Shown: positions 33,881 to 47,256 of the stretch, piece by piece
Numbering within the stretch: position 1 is the first letter of the stretch
Layout: each line of letters starts with the position of its first letter
From: Lytechinus variegatus
Lineage: Eukaryota; Echinodermata; Echinoidea; Temnopleuroida; Toxopneustidae
Assembly: GCF_018143015.1 (NCBI RefSeq)
Contig: NC_054757.1
Span: 2,094,001-2,158,000, forward strand
Length of the DNA: 64,000 bases
Reading direction: 5' to 3'
Position numbers and translations under genes: made by a program
The notes under the pieces: generated by a model
Seen by the model: only the letters and a program-made list of their open reading frames with translations
The model's database searches: none
What the model was told of the DNA's origin: nothing

Positions 33881-34442
33881 AGAGAAAGAAGAGACAAGAA
33901 TATGAACGAAATATATCCCCATTACAAATAATGCTGTGATCATCATGAGGGAGGGGTCGCATAACTAATATAATTCCAAAATATTTACTATAAATCTCAA
34001 TAGGGGGATCGTGTAGAAATGCTCACCAACAGTGAGCATTAATATAATCCATTTTAATTTCAACTAATTTTATAAAGTATTAAATGTCTTCCCACCAAAT
34101 GAAAGTCATATCGCATAACTCCAATTTGTATTAAGGCGTACATTTACCAAAGTCTTGGGTTTGAAATCAGATTCAGAACAGCATTGTCCAACCGGCAACC
34201 CATATTTTGGGTAATGTCGCCTATGAGGTCCAAACATTAACATTAATCATTGGTACTAGGAGTGTGTGTGTGTATTTTGAGTTTTTGACAGACGTATATC
34301 AATCAGGTTTGATTATTTACGTCTGGGACCGACCTTTAATGTCACAATCCGAAAGACGTGATCAGGGCTCGAACCTCTGCATCAATGTGTAACTTCCCCA
34401 CAGCTTGGAGTGGGTGACACCATAGGAGTGGATGACACCATA

Positions 34443-34776
34443 GTAATAATAATAATAATATTCCACATATTTATATAGCGCTTAATGCATCGGAACGACG
34501 TCTCTAAGAGACTAAGCGCTTTCCAGACTCAGTATTACCACGGTCATCAGAACCTTGTATGCCTGCGTACAATGTATGCACCTTCTCCACTCCCTGGGGA
34601 GCACTCCAACAAGAGTTCCAAGACTCAATTGCTAGGCATACTACATTATACATAGGCTTTCACATCCTACCAGGTACCCATTTAACACCTGGTGGAGAGT
34701 GGCAAAGTGGATTAACGCCTTGCCAAAGGACGCTAGTCCATGGCGGGATTCGAACACACGACCCTCTGATAGTACA
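34443..34776 (-). mobile_element. SINE-like repeat, likely truncated
   Basis: TAATAATAAT start, ATTTATATAGCGCTTAATGC body, and GGGATTCGAACACACGACCC, a B-box-like sequence on the minus strand. The A-box part is missing at about 34776. Confidence 0.6.
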
Positions 34777-35064
34777 GGCCAAGTTTGAATTTGGAGTCGG
34801 CAGGTCAAAACACATTAAATATGCAATTTAGTTTCCGCATGATAATGTCTTTTTTATGAGTTATGAAATATTCTACTTATTTGAACAAATTTGGGTGTGT
34901 AGGTAGATGATACCAATACAGGCTAAGTTCGAATTCGGAATATGCTGGTCAAAGATCACAGCTCATTAAATATGCGAGTTGGATTCCTCACGATATCTTA
35001 TCAAAAGTCATCAGATTTTTTAAAATTTGGGTGTGTTGGTAGATGGTGATGCACAGCATTTATA

Positions 35065-35881
35065 CAGTGCGTCCCAGAATAAACGAAACCGAGATTTAGC
35101 GATCATTTTTTATAACTTAATCACAAATAGAATAGACAATGACCTACCAATTTAAAGCTAAGAATCTCCTCTTTCATCTGATATTACTTAGATTATTTCT
35201 CATTCACGCATGAGTGAGCAAAAACAATTTGAAAATAGGATACCAAAAACTCATTTGGCGGGGGGTATCTGGCTTTCAAAAAGAAAACCACATTTCTGAA
35301 AAGTTCAATATCTGCTCTTTAATTTGGTGCCTAAATTATAGAAATGGTCAAGAAATAAAAAAGTTCTGGTCATTTGAAATAAGGCTTGTATTTCCATAAT
35401 TTCATGAGATAAACGTGTTTTCACCGGTTTCCCACAGAAGCTTTCGCATGGTGAACAAAAGATTTAATGCATGGCTGATCGTCAACAAAACAAGAGTGTC
35501 GAGTGAGTTTGAAAGTCAGCTTGGAGAACCTCTTATTTTATGAAATTATTGAAATTCAAGCCTTATTTCAAATGACCAGAACTTTGTTATTTCTTGATCA
35601 TTTTCTGTAATTTAGGTATCAAATTAAAGAGGAGATATTGAACTTTTCAAAAATGTGGTTTTCTTTTTGAAACCAAGATACCCCCCGCCAAATGAGTTTT
35701 TGGTATCCTTTCTTCAAATTGTTTTTGCTCACTCATGCGTGAATGAGAAATAATCTAAGTAATATCAGATGAAAGAGGAGATTCTAAGCTTTAAATTGGT
35801 AGGTCATTTGTCTATTTTATTTATGATTAAGTAATGATAAATGATCGCTAAATCTCGGTTTCGTTTTTTCTGGACGCACTG
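35065..35881. mobile_element. 817-bp TA-flanked hairpin MITE
   Basis: CAGTGCGTCCCAGAATAAACG at the left is inverted at the right end. The arms are about 347 bases each (35065-35411, 35535-35881) around a 120-base loop. TA dinucleotides flank both ends (35063-35064, 35882-35883), as in Tc1/mariner insertions. No coding capacity. Confidence 0.9.
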
Positions 35882-36518
35882 TATAGTGCCATATATCTGT
35901 TAAAGACATTCCAAGGCGTATTGGAGGAGCCAGCCAATCTGAATCGCCTACAAGAGTGCGCACACAGAACTGTGACCCGCAGGTATCTCCTCCCAATTAC
36001 TGGTTGGGGTATCCGGGTGGACCACTACACTGGGTCATTAAATATGCGAGTTGGTTTCTTATAAAATAACATCAATATGAAATAATCACGTAGGCCTTAT
36101 ATAAAAAGTGCAAAGGCAAGCAATTTTTTTTCTTACTTTTTTTGGAACTTTTATATATGTATTTAGGATGTATTTTGTCCTGAAAATTTAACATTCTAGG
36201 CACCGTTTGTGATCCTGAACAAGATGTGTGTGTTCTAGATAATTACTGAGAATGCCAAGCACGAACATAATTTTTAATAAGTGTTCTAGCATGATCCTGT
36301 TAAGGACTGTTTAACCATGAGGATGGTACATATTTCAATAATGGGAATGCGAAGCACGAGCTGAAAATTGTTGACATTCCGACCTAAAAAAAATGGTCAT
36401 TTGTTCTATGCACTAGATCATAAAATGATAGGTACGTAACTAAATAATTGATGCGAGTGCAAATTGGGAATTTGAGTGTGGCAAACTGATTCTGTTTGGT
36501 TCTGCTTGCGTAGACTGG

Positions 36519-38236
36519 GGCCCGTTTCTCAACACCGTTAAGTCTTCTAACTTCTTAACTAAATTGGAAATAGTTGGCTACCTGTTAGCGAACTGTTTCA
36601 CGAATCCCTCTTTGCCAAGATCGGGGACAACTTGACCAAATAGTTATGACATCTCCAAACCTGTCATAACTTACTTCTTTCTTAAGGATCAAGTCCACCT
36701 CAGAAAAAATGTTGATTGGAATCAATGGAGAAAGACCAGACAAGCACAATGCTGAAAATTTCATCAAAATCGGATGTAAAATAATAAATTAATGACATTT
36801 CAAAGTTTCGCTTATTTTGAACAAAATAGTTATATTAACGAGCCAGTTACATTCAAATGAGAGAGTCGATGATGTCACTCACTATTTCTTTTGTTTTTTT
36901 ATTGTTTGAATTATACAATATTTCATTTTTTACAAATTTGACAATTAGGACCTCCTTGCCTGAAGCACAAAATGTTAAAATAATGTAATTCCACGTGTTC
37001 AGGGAGGAATGACACTTCATTTCACATGACAATGACGAGAAAATAAAAATAATTCATATTTCATATAATAGATTACAAAAGAAATAGTGAGTGATGTCAT
37101 CAGTTTCTCATTTGCATATCGACCGAGATGTGCATAACTGTTTTGTGAAATGAAGCGAAACTTTAGAATGCCATAACTTTCTTATTTTACATGCAATTTT
37201 GAGGAAATTTTCAGTGTTATGGTTGTTGAATTTTTCTCTTTTTATTCAAATAAAGTTTTTGTTGGAGTGGACTTGTCCTTTATGTAGTGATATCATGTGG
37301 ATAGACTGTGACATTCAAATGAGCCTCGAAATTTGAAAATTTTATTACGTAATAATTTAAAGAAAAATGAATTATATAGCAAACAAGTGGGATAAATCAT
37401 TTAATAGTAATTGTAATTCACAGAAATTATAACAAGTGTTAATTTAAGGTAGTAAAATAATTGAATTGACAAAGATTCTACCACTTCAGGTCATCCATAA
37501 TTGGACTCGTTTTCAGACCCTTATCAAAATTTTAATAAATTCTTCCTCTAATATACGCATAGCATTCATAAAATTGTGCGTTTAGGTATCTAAAGAGTTT
37601 AACAATCCATGATAATATATTTTTTGATGATGTTTGGAATCCTGAAAATCTGTTTGATTATCATCATATTAAAGGCAAAAAGAAGCTGCTGAAAACTGCT
37701 TATCTAAAAAAAAAAAGAGCCAATGGAGTAAATTAGAGAGTCAAAAGGGGGCCTAAGCTTTCGATCCTAGCAGAATCTTCGTCGGAGGCAAAATGACAAA
37801 CATAAAGTGGAACAACCATGATATAGACCACAAACATCCAACAGCAACACTAGAAACCATCATGTTAGGAAGAAAGCCTTATGGTTTACTTACGTAAACT
37901 ATTCAAATTTTATATCTTGGGATAAATATCTCAATGTCCACTTACATGTGATTTTTTTATCATGATATGAATTAGTGTTAATTTCATTTCCTCAGAAATT
38001 TAATGCCCATGTCTGCATGTTTAAGTACTTTTTAAGCATATTTTGCCTCTATTTTTTGCAACTTTTGGAAAATTTGCTATTTTGTGACTAAGGCTACGTC
38101 TGGTATGTACTTTCCACCAATAGTATCAATATGATATTAATGGATTCTAGTTAATCCTTTTGGGTAATTTTGGAACTAATTCTGTGTTTGGTAGATAAAT
38201 AGGACTAACTTGTCCAGGTGTTGAGAAACGGGCCCC
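36519..38236. mobile_element. GGGCCCGTTTCTCAACACC repeat with nested insertion
   Basis: GGGGCCCGTTTCTCAACACCG at left and GGTGTTGAGAAACGGGCCCC at right are inverse. The right end is also present in the second THAP arm (51860-51885), so it predates that duplication. Another MITE sits inside at 36685-37280. Confidence 0.65.
36685..37280. mobile_element. MITE (AAGGACAAGTCCACC ends)
   Basis: AAGGATCAAGTCCACC at the left and GGTGGACTTGTCCTT-type sequence at the right are inverse. Interior has GATGATGTCACTCACTATTTC and its inverse near 37085-37105. Confidence 0.8.
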
Positions 38237-39011
38237 TGCTGATGAGTAGGCCTAGAGTTTTTATGCCCCTGCAGATGAAGCCCGGAGGGGGCATTAAGTG
38301 TTGCCCCTGTCAGCCCCCCCCCCCTTGGTTTCCGCGCAATAACTTGAAAAACATTCAATGGATTTTAAAAAATTTGGTGTGTAGGTAGATGTCACCAAAA
38401 TACAGGCTAAGTTCACAGCTCATTATGCAAGTTGGTTCAAAATTTATTTTTTTGATTATATTTATATGCGTATTGATTTCTGCATGATATTAAGTTCAAT
38501 CATATTGAATAGATTTCTGATCGCGTTAACTGGGGCCCGGGTTGGCACGTTTTAACCAGTGTGTTTTAAAACACATTTTTTTTACTTGTGTGTTATAAAT
38601 AAATCCTCTTTCTCTTCCCCCTTTACTCTTTCTTGATTGCTTTGTCATGTTCCTCTTCTCCCTGTTCAATCTTGCACAGCAATCAATATTAAGAATATCA
38701 TTTTAACAAACAAATCTATGTGATTAGCTCACTTTTATCTACAATAAATTCGTAAACATGGCAGGGCCACACAACATTCAAGACTATTTTTGGAATGCAT
38801 GCATGGTTACGCAGTTATGATATACACAAGTGCATATTATCAGATTCCGAATTGCTTAAAAACTTGATTTCATGTACAACTCAATGTGAGTCATTGCCAA
38901 AATTTGTATCTGTATCATTATTTTCAGAAATTGCTGAAAATTTCTATTAGTAATAAATTTGAAAATCTGTACATAAGAAAAATGAAAAAGTAAAAAAAAA
39001 AACATTACCAG

Positions 39012-39664
39012 TAACCTACATAGACTGGGCTATTTCATTTCCTAAGAAGACTGGGGGGGGGGGGGCTTTATGATCTGGGCAGTCAATCATGGGATCACAG
39101 CGATGATTGGCAAACGCATTACCCATGGTATATTCTAAAAAACTATAATCAAATTTTGCCTAAATCTCATTGCTAATTTATGCGTAAAATCAAAAGTTTG
39201 CTCTAATTAACTAAATAATGCCCCTGAAATGATCACTTTTGGTTCACAGACTCAATATATTTCAACATCACACTTATTTTCTTATGTGTTTATTGTTGTT
39301 TCAATGGAAATAGTCGGGGACCATATTTGACCGTAAAAAGGTTGAAATTAATTGATTTTAATCAGTAAAAGGAAATATAATGGCACATTTATGAATTATG
39401 GCTAAAAACACTATTTCCATAGATTTGTACGCAAATTCACATTTTTCCAGCAACTTTTGGTCTGCATGCACTTCCAAAATGTTGTGTAATTTCGAAAACA
39501 CATACCAGGGGGTCGCAATTTTGGTCTCAAAAGTTGCGCGAGACTCGAAAAAGTGAGTGAGTGATGCTGTAAGTCTGTGAGTGATGCGGTAAAAAAAATT
39601 GCGCAGTGGATTTATTGCAAAATATGACAAGGGGGTAAATCAGCCCCCAGTCTCATAAGGGTTA
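39012..39664. mobile_element. MITE family AACCCTAA-AGACTG, copy 2
   Basis: Inverse orientation to 32684-33430. AACCTACATAGACTGGGC at one end and CAGTCTCATAAGGGTTAAA at the other; the interior shares TTGGTCTCAAAAGTTG and GGCTAAAAACACTATTTCC. Confidence 0.75.
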
Positions 39665-40285
39665 AAAACATTATATAGGCCTACTGATTGTTTTTAATAT
39701 ACATTTGATCAGAATTCCTGAATTAAAAAAATAAGTAGTTCAAGGGCTATATTTATAGGTTTGAATTGAATTTGTATTTTATGCCCTAAAATTGGTATAA
39801 TTGATTCAAATGAAATAAAGCATATTGATTTACCCGAAATGAAATTAAGCTTTGAAACCCAATGTATATCAATTTTTCCATTGTGCAAATTCTCCTCGCC
39901 CCCCCCCCCCTCGATTGACAAGACTCAGGATACCTAGGGACAACACGTATATAATCATGTATTAGGAATGAAATGTCATATTACTTATAAAGTGTTTTTT
40001 TTTGTAGGCATTCAATTTCCATGATTTAGTAATTTGGGGGAAATATCAACTTTTCTGTTCAAAATTCATAAACAAAATTGTGGTAATCTCTTATTAAAAC
40101 ATCAAGAACTGAAATCTTATTTTATTTAGTGTATAGTTTAATTGATTTACAGAAAATTGCATCATAAAACAATAAAAAAACATTTTGTACTACAATTCTG
40201 CGGGGGCATCTGTTTCCTTTGGACACGTCAAACTTTCTTAATTATGTGTAATTGATTCTATGACATGTGTTTACATTTGCTGCAG

Positions 40286-40499
40286 ATTCCCATTCAGCCA
40301 TTGGACTGAACCGGTACCAAGACCGGAACTGTAACACAGTAAGGATGGTCAATATGAAGCGAGCTTCATTGAATTCCTCCAAGAGCTCTGTACTCTGTTC
40401 TGATCATTTTGAAGATGCTTGCTTTGACCTGGGCAGACGATACGTCTTAAACAGGATGCTGTCCCAACCATATTTGATTTCCCGCCTCGTCTTCAGAAG
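40286..40499 (+). pseudogene. THAP-domain exon, arm A, degenerate
   Basis: After a TTTGCTGCAG acceptor it encodes MVNMKRASLNSSKSSVLCSD and HFEDACFD, the C-H half of a C2CH THAP zinc finger, ending at AAG/GTACAG. The downstream half, which in arm B reads RLRQDAVPTTFNLP, is out of frame here. THAP fingers bind DNA in host factors and in P-element and Kolobok transposases. Confidence 0.7.
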
Positions 40500-40919
40500 G
40501 TACAGTGGATCTATATCATACATGCGTTCTAAAGAAATATATATTCTGTTTTATCTACCTTTGTTTTGATAGAACATTGCTTTAATTATTCAATTTTCAG
40601 TAGCAAAATAGAGATGAAAATTATCCTAATCAGGAGGATAACCATGGACCGGGGCCTATACTGTGTATTTACAGTAAACTACTAAATAAATATATTTTTT
40701 AAAATTTGGTTTAACTCATAATCCTGGGCTACTTTGAGATTGCATAGCCCAGGGAGGGGGAGGTGGGCTTTTTTGGTCCCCCTCTTCAGATCTTGCCTCT
40801 GATCAAAACGAAAACCAATGCACACATCAACATCAATGTAATCTGCAAGCATGGAACTAAAGGTTACAGAATTCATTAAAATTTATTGTTAATAAATTAT
40901 TTATTGTTAATAAATTAGT

Positions 40920-41461
40920 AATGCTAATTTATGCGTAATAGAGAATTCTTTGTTTTAAAGGTTAATCTCTAAAGAATTCCCGAAATTCTATGATTTCTAA
41001 CAAAGTTGCTCAAAAATAAATGGTAAATGACATTTCTAATCTTATGTATTTTATTGTTTCTATAATTCCATATGTATTTCTTTGTTTTGGGGCCTTATGT
41101 ATTTTATAGTTTTTTTAATGGGATCTGTTCATGGCACTATTCTGATTATAAAAAGCAAAGATTTGATTATTTTCAACCAATAAGTGCAAGAATAATGATA
41201 AATTTGTCAATTATGACTGAAAATAGAATTTCCATTGGATTAAATGTGTATACAAAATAATATTTTTGAGCAATTTTTGGTCCGACATAAACTCATAAAA
41301 TGTTGGGTAACTGAATATCCGGGTATCTCAAAAGCTCTGCAGAATTGACCAAAAAGTAATCATGGTACCTCATTTCTCATTGTGGACTTATCATGAAAAA
41401 TGTGGATGGGGAGGGGAGTTTATTAAGCCCCCCCCCCCCCCCCGGGGCTAGATAGGGTTTA
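40920..41461. mobile_element. MITE family AACCCTAA-AGACTG, copy 3
   Basis: Within THAP arm A; the right end is CCCCGGGGCTAGATAGGGTT. The homologous copy in arm B is split by a later insertion. The left end is uncertain. Confidence 0.55.
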
Positions 41462-41659
41462 TATATCATGTATATTTTTAAAAAAATTATCTTGTTGCAA
41501 GTCACTGCAAAAGGTTTGATTTCTAAACGAATATTGTTCTTCATGGATAATCGAATATTTGATTGAAAAATTATCTTTGAATAGTTATCTTTTCATTCTT
41601 GTATCTGTTTTTGTTCAATATTGTTTTTCTTATTTTTTTATTAATTCGTCTCCTACAGA

Positions 41660-41830
41660 ATTCACCCAAACCAAGGTATTTCCCAAAAGACTTTTCGATT
41701 CAGCAAACAACCTCCCAGATACTGCAAAGACACCAGTGCCAAAGTCTTCAGCACCTTAATTTCTCGAAGACCACTCCTACTGAATACCAGAAAGTCCAAG
41801 AGGGGTAAAGTGGAAGTCAACAACAATAAT
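41660..41830 (+). pseudogene. THAP-linked second exon, arm A, degenerate
   Basis: After TCTCCTACAG it reads SANNLPDTAKTPVPKSSAP and then stops. The same block (SASNLPDTAKTPVPKSSAPS) is in arm B at 48663-48798. The sequence after it diverges and is broken in all frames. Confidence 0.55.
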
Positions 41831-41859
41831 GGACTGTATTAAAACTTGGAGAAGAGGCT

Positions 41860-43545
41860 GAAAACCACACAGAAGTCCTACCTTATACATTACTTGCTTT
41901 TAAGTTTGGACAAACATTGATTTGCACAACTTTACAACAAAAAATTTACGCTGTGTGGATTCTGATTATTTAAAATAGCTCAATGAAAACGTTTATCACT
42001 GGGCATGTAACAAAAATGAATTCATTGAATTTGAAGATGTCTTACAGTATATTCATTCTGATTTGAATGTCAGAAGAGAAAAAAGTTTGTGAAAAGTAGG
42101 AATGACGGCAAGCTGACAGAAGAATAGAATACATGTAGGATAGAACAAGGCCACAGTTATAAATGAGCTGTTGGATAGAGACAAAAAGATGAATTAAGAA
42201 TGGGGGTGATAGAGAAATAGAGACAGGAATTGGGGAGCCTGTGATGAATGCCTGAGAAAGTAAAAATTACCATATTTTATTTTTTAAGGATTTGAACAGT
42301 CAGGAAGAATGTGGTCTTTTTTCTGTTGTTATTTCTCAAAATACTGGTATGTTTTGTGTACAGAAAGGGGTATAATCCTTTGCAATAATCACTCTCACAG
42401 AAAATATTAACTAATCAAAAGAAAAGTCAAATATTTCACTGATTTACAATTGTTCGGTCACTCTCATATCTAAAGTTACCCCCCCCCCCCCCCATCATTT
42501 CAAGGTATTGGAGAGAGAGGTTGGGCAGGACATGGCTGTCAGCAGAAAAAAAATGCAGGGTGGGGCAAAACAATTTTGGGATATGTGCGAGGGAGCGAAT
42601 GCGACAGAGCAGAATTTTGTGGGGGGGGGGATATATGCGAGAGAGCAAAATGACAGAAGGAAAATGCAGGGGCCAAGAGATTTGAGGAATATGTAAGAGG
42701 GAGCGAAGTGACCAAGCAGAAGAAATGTAGAGGACAACAAATTGTTGGGTATGTGAGGGAGCAAAGCAACCAATTAAAAAAGGAGGTTAGTCAAAACGTT
42801 CTTGAATATGAGTAAGGAAGCAACTTGTTCACTTCCGAGCAGTAGGACTCGTTTTAAAATAGCTTAGGAAATATGTGTTTCCTAAGCATGGTAAACACAT
42901 ATTGTAGGCCTATAGTACAATTTAGGTGCTCTAAGAGTTAAATTCTGAATGAGCTGCATTTGCTGGTAAATCATGCGCAGAGGATCTTTGTCTTTTATCC
43001 ATTTCTACACTTTTCTTTAGATTTCAGTTTTAAGGCGGAAGGATCCCACCCTCCTGTGGATGCTAATATTTTGACTGACCCTGGGTAAATAGAATAATTA
43101 CAAAAACAAAAATGATGTTTTAATATGAGATTTTTTAATGCCCCTTGAAAGTCCACCATCTTTCTCACTCTCTCCATCTTTGTTTTTATTCATTTTAACT
43201 TTCCAATTCTTTCTCTCTTGATATCTATAAAGTTCAGGTTCACCCTTTTAACTTGCACTATTCCAAGCCCCCAACCAATTGGCATCCACAGGAATGGGGG
43301 AGTGGGGCTTCCCCCTAGAAAATAAAGTCAAACAAAAGAAAAATGTGGAAAATAGAAATGGATAAAGACAAATAATCCTCTACGCATGTCTTACCTACCA
43401 ATAGTTCATTCACAATTTAATACCTAAATTCTACTGAGTTTACCATACTTAGAAAATGCATATTTCCTATGCCATTTTTAAACAAGTCCCTATCGCTGGG
43501 AGTGAACGTGTTGCTCACCAGCACGAATTCGAAAATATTTTGATT
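41860..43545. other. Spacer between THAP arms, part 1
   Basis: A/G-rich patch at 42500-42780 (GGGAGCGA-GACA steps), otherwise AT-rich. No supported gene. Confidence 0.4.
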
Positions 43546-43547
43546 GA

Positions 43548-43775
43548 CCTGGGGCCCGTTTCATAAAACATTTGCCGCAGCGGCAACTCCCATTTTCTGC
43601 GGCAAATCTCAAAACAGCGGCAAATGACAATTTCTGCGGCAATATTTGATGCAGCTATTTGAGCTGCGTCAAATATTTGCCGCAGATACTTTCAGGGGCA
43701 AATGACAATTTCTGCGACAATATTTGATCTATTTGAGTTGCGTCAAATATTGCAGCAGAAACGGCTTTTTCATCA
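43548..43775. repeat. TGCGGCAAATATTTG palindromic repeat
   Basis: Starts GGGGCCCGTTTCATAAAAC; tandem and inverted TTTGCCGCAG / CTGCGGCAAA steps. No right end with the matching terminus was found, so it is probably truncated. Confidence 0.6.
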
Positions 43776-45070
43776 AAATATCAACAATTTGGAGGGCCTA
43801 ACAACCATATTGCTAAAGTTTTTGATGATATTGAATTGATAAATTGCTTTTTGTCATTCTAAATAGAAAATACAGGTATTTTCACTCATTGACAAATAAA
43901 AGTAGATATTTATTGAATCACTAAATTTATTGAATTGAATTTACTGAATTTATTAAAGTCAAATTTATTTCATTAAATAGATACATAGGAACATCCATTG
44001 TGTTCCTGCAAATTTACACTTTAAAAAAGTATTTCTTTATCCTGTAAAAGAATGAATAATTGTCTCAGTTTGTCAAAGATGTTGCGTCATTGGCTTTTGA
44101 GTTTCAATTAGATTCATTTCATTATTCATAAGTGTTTTTTTGCTGCTGTTGGTTTTTTTCTGATGTGTTTGTTGAAACTCCAGCTGAAGCTGTGGTTGCT
44201 GTTAACGTTCCCGGAGTGTTTGTTGGACACCTTGATGTTGTTGAGGTTGCCAGTGTGGTTTTTGCATCTCCTGCAGAAATTGTTGATGCTGCTGTAGTTG
44301 TTGCTGTTGGTCAATGTAGTGTTACATCTCCTGTGTGTTTGCTGCTGTTTTTTGCTCCTACTGTGCATGTGATTGAAGTACCTGAAATAGTAATTAATTT
44401 ATAATGCATATGAGCAAGATACTAAACTTATTCCTAATTTCAATTTCATTGTTAACCCTTAATAGAGTGGGGGGGGGGGGTGGAGGCACCTCTTGGTACT
44501 TTGCAAGATTTATCCAAATGGACAAGATCCTCAGGCACTCCCGGATGACCTACCAGAATAGCCTCACAGTAAGGTGTATTAACAGGATTTTGTACTCATA
44601 ACATTCAGTTGATTTTGCATGAACTCAATTCATCAAATGAATGTAAAGGGTCTACCAGTAAAAAAAATTCTGTGAGCTTTTTCGGGTAATCTTTCTGAGT
44701 CCTTTTACTCCTTTAATGAAATATTAATAATAAAATACATGATGAAGTGAGTTTGACAGTTATTTGACATGTTGCATCTTATGTGCTAGTGGTGGGGTCA
44801 ATCATTATAGAAATGCAGAATATACATGTACATGTACCAATTTGGCAAGAGAAAGCAAGTCACATTATCGACCAATGATTGATATTGGTTTGTTACTTTT
44901 GCAGCTGAAAAAAAAATCATCAACACCTCAAACTAAGAGTTTAATTCTAAAATTTGGATTCCTGACAAAGAGCAAATCAAGAAGACAAAAATCATTCAAA
45001 TTGTTATTATGACTTACTTTCTATGCCAAAATGAATCAGAATTATAAATAAGTTTAACTTACGTTTAAAT
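43776..45070. other. Spacer between THAP arms, part 2
   Basis: GTT-rich (CAACAAC on the minus strand) stretch at 44130-44370 gives frames on both strands, neither convincing. A possible truncated AACCCTTAATAGAGTGGGGG end is at 44453. Confidence 0.35.
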
Positions 45071-45074
45071 CACA

Positions 45075-45178
45075 TTTCTAGGCTCTTTATCTGGCTCTTC
45101 AAACCCTTCAGTTGTTGATTCTGGCATGACTTTCTGATACTATTTTGTGTCCTTCTGGAACTGTGGACAAAACCTCAC
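45075..45178 (-). pseudogene. Possible THAP-gene coiled-coil exon
   Basis: After a TTCCTTCAG acceptor one frame reads RRTQNSIRKSCQNQQLKGLK and SQIKSLEM, like the coiled coil that follows THAP domains. It does not join in frame with the exon at 48020-48354. Confidence 0.3.
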
Positions 45179-45933
45179 CTGAAGGAATAAATTAAAATTT
45201 TCAAAAAATGTTTGGCACTATAATTTTTTTTCTCACATGAATACATTACATGTATATCAAAAGAAAAGAAAAGGAAACTTCATTTGACTATTAGGTTTTT
45301 GTCAGGGGGGGGGGGTAAAGGGGTCAAGATGGGTCAATATGATGAACAAAAATGCAATAGTAAGTAATACATAAGGATCAATCTCTGGTTGAAAAACGTC
45401 ACTTCATGCAATTATTCCTCATAATTCATCTTGCACACACATATACACATAGTGAGGATGGGTGAGAGAGAGCGAGCATCGTCATCGTACATGCAAAAAG
45501 TATTAAATCCATCACTGATGTATAGATGGGGGCCATGCCCCCCAGTCAGACTGCAGGTCCCAAGAGAGTGGCTTCTTTCATCCAAATGATATTCATGACT
45601 TGAGATGTTTTGTATATTTAATGAGCTTGACGCGGACCATAACACCTTTTCATTCGGTCATTGCTGCTCTAACTGTGCATCGAATTTCATGAATTTGGTA
45701 CCATTGTAAAGAAGAAGAATCATTCTTTCATGTCATATGTTTGGATTTATTCAAAGATTTTGTAATATAGGTTCAAAGTTTGATCTAAAATATGCTATAA
45801 AATAAATATTTTCACCTGACAAAAGTTGCTATTTTCACACTTTATTTGTGTTTGAGCCCAAATGATTTTTATATCATGATAAAGCTGAATATGTATGCTT
45901 TGAAACGATATAGGTTTCAAAATAAGAATTGGT

Positions 45934-46226
45934 TTAATCGGGTCAAGATCACACTTCATTTGCCAAGTACATAAAGCAGTTTGAAAACAAGAATACTGCA
46001 TTCTGATTGGTCAAATGGACCACCCAGTGGCAAATTCCAACGGTTCCAGTGCCATGGTTCGTAGGAAGGTCACACTTCCCATGTGGTAATCTCCTCAAAT
46101 ACCCTGTGCCTGTTGTTCTGTGAACCTTATCCAGCCAATCAGAACTCTGGATTTCATGCAAGTACAAAATTACAGAAATCTCGTATTGTACCTTAGTGGG
46201 AAAAGTGTGATCTTGACCCGATTAAA
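45934..46226. mobile_element. TAATCGGGTCAAGATCACAC hairpin MITE
   Basis: TTAATCGGGTCAAGATCACAC at left, inverted at right (GTGTGATCTTGACCCGATTA). Inner TCTGATTGG and CCAATCAGA also pair. Confidence 0.8.
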
Positions 46227-46559
46227 AGGTGCCGCATATCAAGAGTGGCATTGTGAGAAAGAAAAGAAGTTCAGCTTTATGGTGATATGGATATCATTGA
46301 GGCTCAAAATAAAAAGTTTGCACAATGTGCAAAAGAAAATGGAAGAAGAAAATTAAGTTTTGAGGCACACTTTCAGGCCAGAAATTTACTTATTTAACAA
46401 AATATTGTATACAAAATAAATGACCAATATGAAAGAGTAACTTTACTCTATCTGATAGTGCAATAATATTTAATTTAACTTGAGGTTAAAAAGTAATGCC
46501 AGTAGTTGCAGTAAACACTGATTTCATGAGAAAGTCTGGCTTAATTGTCAGTATATCAT

Positions 46560-46845
46560 CGAGGATCTAGATTTGGTAAAGTTACATAAACTGAACTTTG
46601 TGAAATCTTGAAATCTACGCTGAAAAATGTTCACACTGAAGATCACCAACACAGATAGGCACACGTGGGACAGTGTATTATTATTGCTGGAATATGAGCT
46701 TATTTTGCTTATTTCTCAGCAATTACACAATTTCTTCCAGAATCCTTTGGCACATATTTTTTATTCATACAACACTTTGGGGTCATTATATTAGATTCTG
46801 TAAAAAGTCATTTTGAGATCGTTACCAATACTGGAATTTCTCTTT
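46560..46845. repeat. Dispersed repeat, copy 2
   Basis: Inverse copy of 24541-24870: GTTACATAAACTGAACTTTG through CACGTGGGACAGTG to GTCATTTTGAGATCGTTACC. Confidence 0.75.
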
Positions 46846-47256
46846 AAAACAGGTAAATTCTTAGACTCGAGAAAGAAAATCTCACGAATCACAAGATTTT
46901 GCAAGGATTCAGCCACGAGATGATTTGGATGTATCTGGACTTTTTGCTCATTAGCATAGGGACCTGCGGTCTGACTGCCCCCCCCCCAATGTTTAACGAC
47001 CAAGAAAGAAAAGGAGAAAAAGAAAGAAAGCGAACGAGAAAGGGTGAAATAGAGAGTATTTACTGGATATTATTACGTCAAAATCTTTCCAAATTTTGAT
47101 TTCTGTATTAAAAAGTTCTAAAATTTTGCACACTCCCTTCGCTCTCTTTGGAGAACTTTTGTTCCATTCGCCATATTTAGCCCTCTCAAAATATTTGGCT
47201 CATTACGCCACTGAATTCAATTGTAAGAATTTTATGTTTGCTTAATGTAGACTTAA

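Larger units (their letters stand above)
38040..41860 (+). repeat. THAP inverted duplication, arm A
   Basis: Colinear with the reverse complement of 48640-52020: GGCTACGTCT-CTTTCCACC, the GGTGTTGAGAAACGGGCC end, a THAP exon, CCATGGACC-GGCCTATACTGTG, a MITE copy, then a second exon. Material at 38262-40225 is extra in this arm and looks like a later insertion. Confidence 0.85.

Noticed and set aside
44126-44404. Asn/Thr-rich minus frame and Val-rich plus frame
   Set aside because: Both come from a CAACAAC/GTTGTTG-rich stretch; no consistent exon borders.
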